Shown: positions 4,943-9,608 of the stretch, one piece after another | Numbering within the stretch: the first letter of the stretch is position 1 | Layout of the letters: every line of letters starts with the position of its first letter | Assembly: GCA_002437735.1 (NCBI GenBank) | Contig: DJRC01000096.1 | Location: forward strand, 1 to 9,608 | Direction: 5' to 3' | Length of the DNA: 9,608 nt | Source: Oscillospiraceae bacterium UBA6370 | GTDB lineage: Bacteria > Bacillota > Clostridia > Oscillospirales > Oscillospiraceae | Translations under genes and position numbers: made by a program | Notes under the pieces: generated by a model | Seen by the model: the letters and a program-made list of their open reading frames with translations, nothing else | What the model was told of the DNA's origin: nothing | Databases searched by the model: none

Positions 4943-6289
4943 GTGGACAAACACACGATCTGCCTTTTGAACGATTCCTTTCCGCCCATCATCGACGGTG
5001 TGGCGAACGCCGTAGTGAATTACGCGGAAAACATTGAAAAGCATCACGGTCACGCCGTGGTGGTCACGCCCTCCGTACCGGGCGCGGACGACAGCGGCTT
5101 TCCGTTTCCGGTGGTGCGCTACCCGAGCATCGACACGCGCCGGCTCGTCGGCTACGTCGCGGGCTATCCGTTTTCGCCGGAGACGGCGCTGCGCGTGCGC
5201 GAGGAGAAGGTCGAGCTGCTGCACACGCATTGCCCCATCGCCTCGGCGATTCTCGCGCGTTCGCTGCGCGAGGTGGTGGACGCGCCGCTGGTGCTGACCT
5301 ACCACACAAAGTACGACATCGACATTGCCAAGGCGGTGAAGAGCAAGCTCTTGCAGGAAAGCGCCATTCATGCCCTCGTGCAGAACGTGAACGCCTGCGA
5401 CGAGGTGTGGGTGGTGAGCCGCGGCGCGGGCGAGAATCTGCGCTCGCTCGGCTACGAGGGCGCGTACACCGTGATGGAGAACGGCGTAGACGTCCCGCGC
5501 GGGCGCGTGAGCGACGCGGCGGTGACCGCCGCGACGGCGGGCTGCGATCTGCCGGACGGCGTGCCGCTGTTCCTCTTCGTCGGACGTCTGATGTGGTACA
5601 AGGGCCTGCACATCATTCTCGACGCGCTCCGTGCGCTGCGGGAGCAAGGGCAGGACTTCCGCATGGTGTTCATCGGCGCGGGCGGCGACGAGAAGGAGGT
5701 CCGCGCGGAGGTGGAGACGCTGCGGCTCTCGGACCGCTGCTTCTTCACCGGCTCCATCGCCGACCGCGAGACGCTGCGCGCGTGGTACTGCCGCGCGGAC
5801 CTGTTCCTGTTTCCCTCGACCTTTGACACGAACGGCCTTGTCGTGCGCGAGGCGGCGGCGAGCGGCTGTCCCAGCGTGCTCGTTGCGAAAAGCTGCGCCG
5901 CCGAGGGCGTGACCGACGGGCGGAACGGCTTTCTGATCGAGGAGAATGCCGGGAGTCTGTGCGCGAAGCTGACCGCGCTCTGCGCGGACCGTGAGGCGAT
6001 GCGACGCGTGGGCGAAAACGCCATGCGCGAGCTGTATCTTTCGTGGGAGGACGCGGTCGCGCGGGCCAATGAGCGCTACGCGATCGTGCTTGACCGCTAC
6101 CGCAGCGGGAAATACCCGAAGCACGAGCGCTTCAGCGACGAGTTCTTCAACACGCAGGGCGATCTGATGGAGGCCATGAGCCGCGTCGCCGAGATGCGCG
6201 GAGAGACGGGACGGCTCCGCCGCGAGCTGCGCGAGGGCTTCGACGAGGCGTGCGAGGCGCTGCGGGAAAAGCTTGAAAAGGAATGGTAG
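4943..6289 (+). CDS. GT4-family glycosyltransferase, possibly lipid glucosyltransferase type
   Basis: A 448-residue GT-B-fold retaining glycosyltransferase that transfers a sugar from a nucleotide donor. The N-terminal acceptor domain begins with DSFPPIIDGVANAV (11-24) and contains HTHCP and TYHTKYD (about 94-125). The C-terminal donor domain has FVGRLMWYKGL (212-222, Arg215 and Lys220 being the usual phosphate contacts) and the EX7E region FDTNGLVVREAAASG, where Asp295 stands in the place of the first Glu and Glu303 is kept. The overall pattern resembles diacylglycerol glucosyltransferases and mannosyltransferases of the MgtA/PimB type; a glycolipid role is inference. A charged, helix-prone tail (about 405-448) extends beyond the fold. 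GTG at 4943 is preferred because GGAGG (4931-4935) is seven bases away; GTG at 4937 is too close. Confidence 0.9.
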   Translation: MDKHTICLLNDSFPPIIDGVANAVVNYAENIEKHHGHAVVVTPSVPGADDSGFPFPVVRYPSIDTRRLVGYVAGYPFSPETALRVREEKVELLHTHCPIASAILARSLREVVDAPLVLTYHTKYDIDIAKAVKSKLLQESAIHALVQNVNACDEVWVVSRGAGENLRSLGYEGAYTVMENGVDVPRGRVSDAAVTAATAGCDLPDGVPLFLFVGRLMWYKGLHIILDALRALREQGQDFRMVFIGAGGDEKEVRAEVETLRLSDRCFFTGSIADRETLRAWYCRADLFLFPSTFDTNGLVVREAAASGCPSVLVAKSCAAEGVTDGRNGFLIEENAGSLCAKLTALCADREAMRRVGENAMRELYLSWEDAVARANERYAIVLDRYRSGKYPKHERFSDEFFNTQGDLMEAMSRVAEMRGETGRLRRELREGFDEACEALREKLEKEW

Positions 6290-6340
6290 GCAGCTTCCGT
6301 CGATCGAAAAACAACCGACACAAACGAGGAGGAAGAGAGA

Positions 6341-6967
6341 ATGAAAGAAATTCGAGTTCTGCTGCTCAACGGCAGCCCGCGGGCCAACGGCAACACCGCG
6401 CTCGCGCTGCGCGAGATGGAAAAGGTCTTTGCCCAGAGCGGCGTGCAGACGGAGACGGTGCTGCTCGGGAATCAGACGATCCGCGGCTGCACGGCCTGCG
6501 GCGCGTGCGCGAAGCTGGGACGCTGCGTGTTCGACGATGCCGTCAACGAGCTTGCCCCGAAGCTTGAGGCGGCGGACGGGCTGGTCATCGCCAGTCCGGT
6601 CTATTACGCCTCGGCCAACGCGACGCTCATCGCCTGCCTGGACCGCCTGTTTTACTCTACGCCCTTTGACAAGACCATGAAGGTCGGCGCGAGCGTGGTG
6701 TGCGCGCGGCGCGGCGGCTGCTCGGCGACCTTTGACGAGCTGAACAAATATTTCACCATTTCCGGTATGCCCATCGCCTCGAGCCAGTATTGGAACAGCG
6801 TCCACGGCAGGGCCGCGGGCGAGGCGGCGATGGACGCCGAGGGCTTGCAGACCATGCGGACGCTGGCGCGGAACATGACGTTCCTGATGAAGAGCATCGC
6901 GCTCGGCCGCGAGACCTTTGGTCTGCCCAAGCAGGAGGAGCGCGTCGCGACGCACTTCATCCGCTGA
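6341..6967 (+). CDS. Flavodoxin-family (iron-sulfur flavoprotein-like) NAD(P)H oxidoreductase
   Basis: A 208-residue cytosolic protein of the flavodoxin / NADPH-dependent FMN reductase fold. The FMN phosphate loop is LLNGSPRANGNT (8-19), and SPVYYASANATL in the middle is the usual second flavin-binding segment. Cysteines 50, 53, 56 and 62 form CX2CX2CX5C, the compact motif that holds the [4Fe-4S] cluster in archaeal and clostridial iron-sulfur flavoproteins, so it may carry both FMN and a cluster. Its partner and substrate are unknown. A strong GAGGAGG (6326-6332) precedes the ATG. It lies 51 bases after the glycosyltransferase gene and 17 bases before the membrane protein gene, in the same direction, and probably shares their transcript. 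Confidence 0.87.
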   Translation: MKEIRVLLLNGSPRANGNTALALREMEKVFAQSGVQTETVLLGNQTIRGCTACGACAKLGRCVFDDAVNELAPKLEAADGLVIASPVYYASANATLIACLDRLFYSTPFDKTMKVGASVVCARRGGCSATFDELNKYFTISGMPIASSQYWNSVHGRAAGEAAMDAEGLQTMRTLARNMTFLMKSIALGRETFGLPKQEERVATHFIR

Positions 6968-6984
6968 AAACGGGAGGTGAGCAG

Positions 6985-7773
6985 ATGCAGCTTCGGCACA
7001 CAAGAAAGCCTGCGCTTCTTGCGGCGCTGCTTATGTTGCTCTGGCTTTGGATCGGGATAACGATAGAGAACGGAGAACTCACGCAGCAGGCGGTCGCCGC
7101 GCTGAACATTTCGATGCTGGCCGCGATGGCCATTTTGATCGTCTGCGTCGTGCGTGTCCTTTGCCCGCGATTGGTGATGCAGGCAAGCGAGAAGGGCTTG
7201 TATCTGAAGCTTCCTCCGCAGGCGAAGGGCATCGTGCCGTGGCGGCATATCGGATGGATCGAGGCGGATGCGGACGGCCGCCATGTGCGCATTTACCTCA
7301 AGGGTATGTGGGATGTGCCGGACGGCTGTGGAGAGAGGTTTGCCGTTGAGACAGATGAAACGGGCAAGCGGATGCTGCGGCCGGATGTACGCCGAAAGCT
7401 GGGTAACCCGCAGCGTGTCAGCATGACGTTGACCGCGTGGCATGAAGAGTTCATGGGCGTAGAAAAGATACTGCCGGACGTGGACGAAAGAGAACAGCGC
7501 CGTCAAGCCGCATGGAAAAAGCGCGGCTTGAACACCGGACTTGCACCGATCTACTTCCTGCGCTCGAAGTTCTGGCTGCTGGCGATCTGCGGCTATCTGC
7601 TGCTGTGTGACTGGATATCCAAACAGGCATCCTTCTCCTTGCCGGTGACGCTGCTGGTGGGTCTCATACCGTGTGCCCCGGCGGTATGGCTGCTGCGCAG
7701 GGGTCTGAACCGGCTGATTGCACGGCTGGAACGGAGCCGCGACGCGGCGGGCGAGCGGAAGATCGGGCTATAA
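6985..7773 (+). CDS. Membrane protein of unknown function, four predicted helices
   Basis: A 262-residue protein I do not recognise. It shows two N-terminal hydrophobic helices (about residues 9-26 and 37-59), a soluble segment of about 130 residues, and two C-terminal helices (about 195-210 and 217-237) followed by a basic tail. The soluble part starts with GLYLKLPP..GIVPWRHIGWIEA and VRIYLK, a beta-rich pattern of the kind found in bacterial PH-like domains set between helices; this is a weak resemblance only. The frame is open further upstream inside the preceding gene, but the ATG at 6985 has GGGAGG (6972-6977) at ideal distance. It follows the flavodoxin gene by 17 bases and is the last gene before the terminator at 7848. 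Confidence 0.8.
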   Translation: MQLRHTRKPALLAALLMLLWLWIGITIENGELTQQAVAALNISMLAAMAILIVCVVRVLCPRLVMQASEKGLYLKLPPQAKGIVPWRHIGWIEADADGRHVRIYLKGMWDVPDGCGERFAVETDETGKRMLRPDVRRKLGNPQRVSMTLTAWHEEFMGVEKILPDVDEREQRRQAAWKKRGLNTGLAPIYFLRSKFWLLAICGYLLLCDWISKQASFSLPVTLLVGLIPCAPAVWLLRRGLNRLIARLERSRDAAGERKIGL

Positions 7774-7810
7774 AAATAAAAGAGGATCGGCGGGCTTACA
7801 GCGGTGCCGC

Positions 7811-7828
7811 CGGAGGCGGGAGCCTCCG
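7811..7828. other. GC-rich hairpin in the 3' region after the membrane protein gene
   Basis: CGGAGGC (7811-7817) and GCCTCCG (7822-7828) form a perfect 7-bp stem with loop GGGA. A second stem, CCGCC (7807-7811) with GGCGG (7815-7819), overlaps it and cannot form at the same time. No T-run follows, so it is not itself an intrinsic terminator. The 74 bases between 7774 and 7847 hold no gene. Confidence 0.4.
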
Positions 7829-7847
7829 AGCCGGTACGCTTTCACGC

Positions 7848-7885
7848 AAAAAAGGACACTCTCTATAAGAGAGTGTCCTTTTTTT
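7848..7885. terminator. Strong bidirectional intrinsic terminator
   Basis: GGACACTCTCT (7854-7864) pairs perfectly with AGAGAGTGTCC (7868-7878) around loop ATA. The stem is flanked by six A (7848-7853) and seven T (7879-7885), which extend it to 17 bp and give a U-tail in both directions. It ends the plus-strand glycosyltransferase-to-membrane-protein stretch and the minus-strand deaminase (stop at 7891). Confidence 0.95.
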
Positions 7886-7890
7886 GCTGT

Positions 7891-9249
7891 TTAGCGGTTC
7901 AGATACGCGCGGCACTTCACTTCCGCGTCGTGCGCGAGCTTTTCCTCGTCCACCGTGACGAGGTGGCCGTGCTCGACGGTCACGCAGCCCTGGACCACGG
8001 TGTAGTCCACCGGCCCACGCACGCCGACCGTGCCGAGAACGCTGGTGGGATCGAAGCAGGAGCCGACCAGCTCCAGGCGGCGGGAGTCGATCATAAAGAG
8101 GTCGCAGCACTTGCCAACCTCGAGCGTACCGATGTCGTCGCTGCGGCCGAGCAGACGCGCGCTGCCGCGCGTCGCCATCTTCAGCACATCGTAGCCGCTG
8201 GGGGCGGCCTTGCTGGAGTTCAGGCGGTGGAGCAGAAACGCGACGCGCAGCTCCTCCATGAGACTGGAGCCGTCGTTGGAGGCGGAGCCGTCGACGCCGA
8301 GGCCGACGGGAACGCCAAGCTCCAGCATCTCGGGGATGCGGGCGATGCCGGAGGAGAGCTTCATGTTGGAAATGGGGCAGTGGCACACGCCTGTGCCGGT
8401 CTTGGCGAGGACGCGCAGCTCTTCGTCGTTGAAGTGGATGCCGTGAGCGAACCAGACGTCGTCGCCGGTCCAGCCGAGGCGCTCCATGTACTCGAGCGGG
8501 CGGATGCCCTCACGCGCGAGCATGAAGTTCTCCTCGTCCTTGGTCTCGCACAGGTGCGTGTGCAGGCGCACGCCGAGCTGACGGGCGAGGACAGCGCTCT
8601 CGCGCAGCAGGTCGGCGCTGACGGAGAACGGCGAGCAGGGCGCGAGCGCGACGCGGTGCATCGCGCCGAAGCTGCGGTCATGGTACTGCGCGATGACGCG
8701 CTCGGAATCCTTCATGATTTCGTCGACCGTCTGCACCACGCTGTCCGGCGGCAGACCGCCGTCCTTCACCGAGAGGTCCATGCTGCCGCGGGAGGCGTAC
8801 ATACGGATGCCCAGCTCGTCCGCAGCGCCGAACTGTGCGCCGAGCAGGTCGCCGGTGTCCTTCGGGAAGACGTAGTGATGGTCGAAGCAGGTCGTGCAGC
8901 CGTGCTTCATCAGCTCGCCCATACCGGTGAGGGAGGAGAGACGGATGACCTCGGCGTCGAGGTTCTTCCAGATCTCATAGAGCGTCTTGAGCCAGTCGAA
9001 CAGCTCCATGTTCTGCACCTCGGGGAGGTTGCGGGAAAAGACCTGATAGAGGTGGTGGTGCGTGTTGACCAGACCGGGGTAGCAGAGCATATGGCTCGCG
9101 TCGATGGTTTTGTCGGCCTTGCGGTCGAGGTTCGCGCCGATCTCTTTGATGAAGCCGTCCTCGGCGTAAAGATCGACGTTTTCGTATACGGTGTCGGCGC
9201 TGTCGCAGGAGACGAGCGTGCGGATGTTTTTGATGAGTAAAGCTGACAT
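7891..9249 (-). CDS. 8-oxoguanine deaminase (amidohydrolase family)
   Basis: A 452-residue metal-dependent amidohydrolase, best matched to 8-oxoguanine deaminase, which converts 8-oxoguanine to uric acid and ammonia. The family landmarks are in order: metal ligands in PGLVNTHHHLYQ (His64 and His66), LFDWL..LYEIW, APCSPFSVS (203-211), HTHLCETKDEE with His232 and the catalytic-region Glu235, WFAHGIH with His269, CHCPISNMKLSSGIA (289-303), and GVDGSASND with metal ligand Asp320. Guanine and S-adenosylhomocysteine/ SsnA-type deaminases are related alternatives, but the CSPFSVS, SNMKLSSGIA and VDGSASND blocks fit the 8-oxoguanine group as I recall it. The start has GAGGAGG at proper spacing. The gene lies downstream of a nucleoside ABC permease, with a terminator between them and no room for its own promoter below that hairpin. 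Confidence 0.85.
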   Translation of the reverse strand: MSALLIKNIRTLVSCDSADTVYENVDLYAEDGFIKEIGANLDRKADKTIDASHMLCYPGLVNTHHHLYQVFSRNLPEVQNMELFDWLKTLYEIWKNLDAEVIRLSSLTGMGELMKHGCTTCFDHHYVFPKDTGDLLGAQFGAADELGIRMYASRGSMDLSVKDGGLPPDSVVQTVDEIMKDSERVIAQYHDRSFGAMHRVALAPCSPFSVSADLLRESAVLARQLGVRLHTHLCETKDEENFMLAREGIRPLEYMERLGWTGDDVWFAHGIHFNDEELRVLAKTGTGVCHCPISNMKLSSGIARIPEMLELGVPVGLGVDGSASNDGSSLMEELRVAFLLHRLNSSKAAPSGYDVLKMATRGSARLLGRSDDIGTLEVGKCCDLFMIDSRRLELVGSCFDPTSVLGTVGVRGPVDYTVVQGCVTVEHGHLVTVDEEKLAHDAEVKCRAYLNR

Positions 9250-9267
9250 AATGGTTTCCTCCTCGTG

Positions 9268-9300
9268 AAAAAGGAAGCGCCTTGCGGCGCTTCCTTTTTT
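9268..9300 (-). terminator. Intrinsic terminator just upstream of the deaminase start
   Basis: GGAAGCGCC (9273-9281) and GGCGCTTCC (9286-9294) form a perfect 9-bp stem with loop TTGC, flanked by AAAAA (9268-9272) and TTTTTT (9295-9300). On the minus strand the hairpin is followed by TTTTTCACG, ending transcripts from the permease gene. It lies only 18 bases before the deaminase ATG, which includes that gene's ribosome binding site. It may therefore act as an attenuator or partial terminator rather than a full stop. Confidence 0.85.
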
Positions 9301-9306
9301 GATAAT

Positions 9307-9608
9307 TCAGCGCTCTTCGCGGAAGTAATTCAGACCCAGAGAAGCGGGCGGCTGCTTTTCCTTGTTGTTGCGCATACTCGAAATGATGAGTACGATGACC
9401 GTGACCACATAGGGCAGGATCTTATAGAGCTGCGTGGGAATGAACGCGATGACCAGGCGCAGGTAGAGGATCATCAGCGCGCCGAAGAGAACGCTGCCCC
9501 AGATCGCGCCCAGCGGACGCCACAGGCAGAAGATGACCAGCGCGACGGCGAGCCAGCCGACGCCGGAAAGACCCTCGTGGTTCCACACACCGCCCGCGAT
9601 GGTCATGA
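9307..9608 (-). CDS. Nucleoside-type ABC transporter permease, C-terminal part (cut by window edge)
   Basis: The last 99 or so residues of an inner-membrane permease of the BMP/NupQ-like ABC importer family (the group with BmpA-type lipoproteins that import nucleosides or purines). Visible features are TIAGG near the left end, long hydrophobic stretches WLAVALVIFCLW and IWGSVLFGALMILYLRL, the YKILPYVVTVIVLII helix, and the family-typical C-terminal tail with PASLGLNYFREER. The ATG at 9604-9606 is almost surely internal, because the full permease is about 300 residues and the frame runs off the window. It lies upstream of the 8-oxoguanine deaminase in the same direction, which supports a purine substrate. 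Confidence 0.82.
   Translation of the reverse strand, partial: MTIAGGVWNHEGLSGVGWLAVALVIFCLWRPLGAIWGSVLFGALMILYLRLVIAFIPTQLYKILPYVVTVIVLIISSMRNNKEKQPPASLGLNYFREER

Noticed and set aside
4847..7003. Minus-strand frame open for 3 kb (3962-7003), reading through the pseudouridine synthase gene and far upstream
   Set aside because: Only the 3962-4846 part is a recognisable protein with its own ribosome binding site. The rest is antisense to the glycosyltransferase and flavodoxin genes; its Arg/His/Ala-rich product is typical of GC-rich shadow frames.
7804..9240. Plus-strand frame of 478 codons opposite the 8-oxoguanine deaminase
   Set aside because: It mirrors the deaminase codons, its product is low in hydrophobic core and rich in repeated Val-Asp-Ala-Glu-His patterns, and the opposite strand has clear family motifs and a strong ribosome binding site.
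1..9608. Search for tRNA, rRNA, CRISPR array, insertion sequence, phage or attachment site
   Set aside because: No direct-repeat array, no transposase or integrase frame, and no tRNA-like stretch was found. The window is ordinary chromosomal gene content, with genes tightly packed and no gene-free stretch over about 200 bases.

Overview
The window reads as chromosomal DNA from a GC-rich anaerobic member of the Firmicutes, most likely a gut Clostridia (Oscillospiraceae-like). The grounds are G/C-ending codons throughout, strong AGGAGG-type ribosome binding sites, compact genes separated by strong hairpin terminators, and gene families typical of such anaerobes: a ferredoxin-thioredoxin-reductase-like protein, an iron-sulfur-flavoprotein-like flavodoxin, a BMP-type nucleoside ABC permease and an 8-oxoguanine deaminase. 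The taxonomic guess is inference. I see no tRNA, rRNA, CRISPR array, transposase or phage gene.

Left part (1-1500): the possible C-terminal tail of an unidentified plus-strand gene (1-162) meets, across a perfect 13-bp hairpin, a minus-strand pair. The pair is greA (transcript cleavage factor) followed by an S4-less RluA-family pseudouridine synthase whose likely TTG start overlaps the greA stop codon. A candidate greA promoter lies at 1426-1454.

Centre-left (1565-3968): a plus-strand group of three genes. The first is a fusion of a NifX/NifB-type cofactor-binding domain, a Gly/Cys-rich segment and a thioredoxin domain. Nine bases later comes a 65-residue protein with the six-cysteine signature of the ferredoxin:thioredoxin reductase catalytic chain, and then a MATE efflux transporter. 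The first two genes look like a self-contained ferredoxin-to-thioredoxin redox module attached to a metal-cluster-binding domain, and are the most interesting content of the window. A 15-bp bidirectional terminator closes the group.

Centre (3962-7885): a second RluA-family pseudouridine synthase with an S4 domain (minus strand) is divergent from a GT4 glycosyltransferase (plus strand). The two share a 97-base intergenic region with an almost symmetric pair of extended -10 promoters. Downstream of the glycosyltransferase, in the same direction, are a flavodoxin-family iron-sulfur flavoprotein candidate and a four-helix membrane protein of unknown function, ending at a long U-tailed bidirectional terminator.

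Right part (7891-9608): a minus-strand purine-handling pair. The C-terminal end of a nucleoside ABC transporter permease is cut by the window edge and is followed by an 8-oxoguanine deaminase. An intrinsic terminator sits between them, about 18 bases before the deaminase start. This leaves no room for a separate promoter below the hairpin and suggests read-through or attenuation control.
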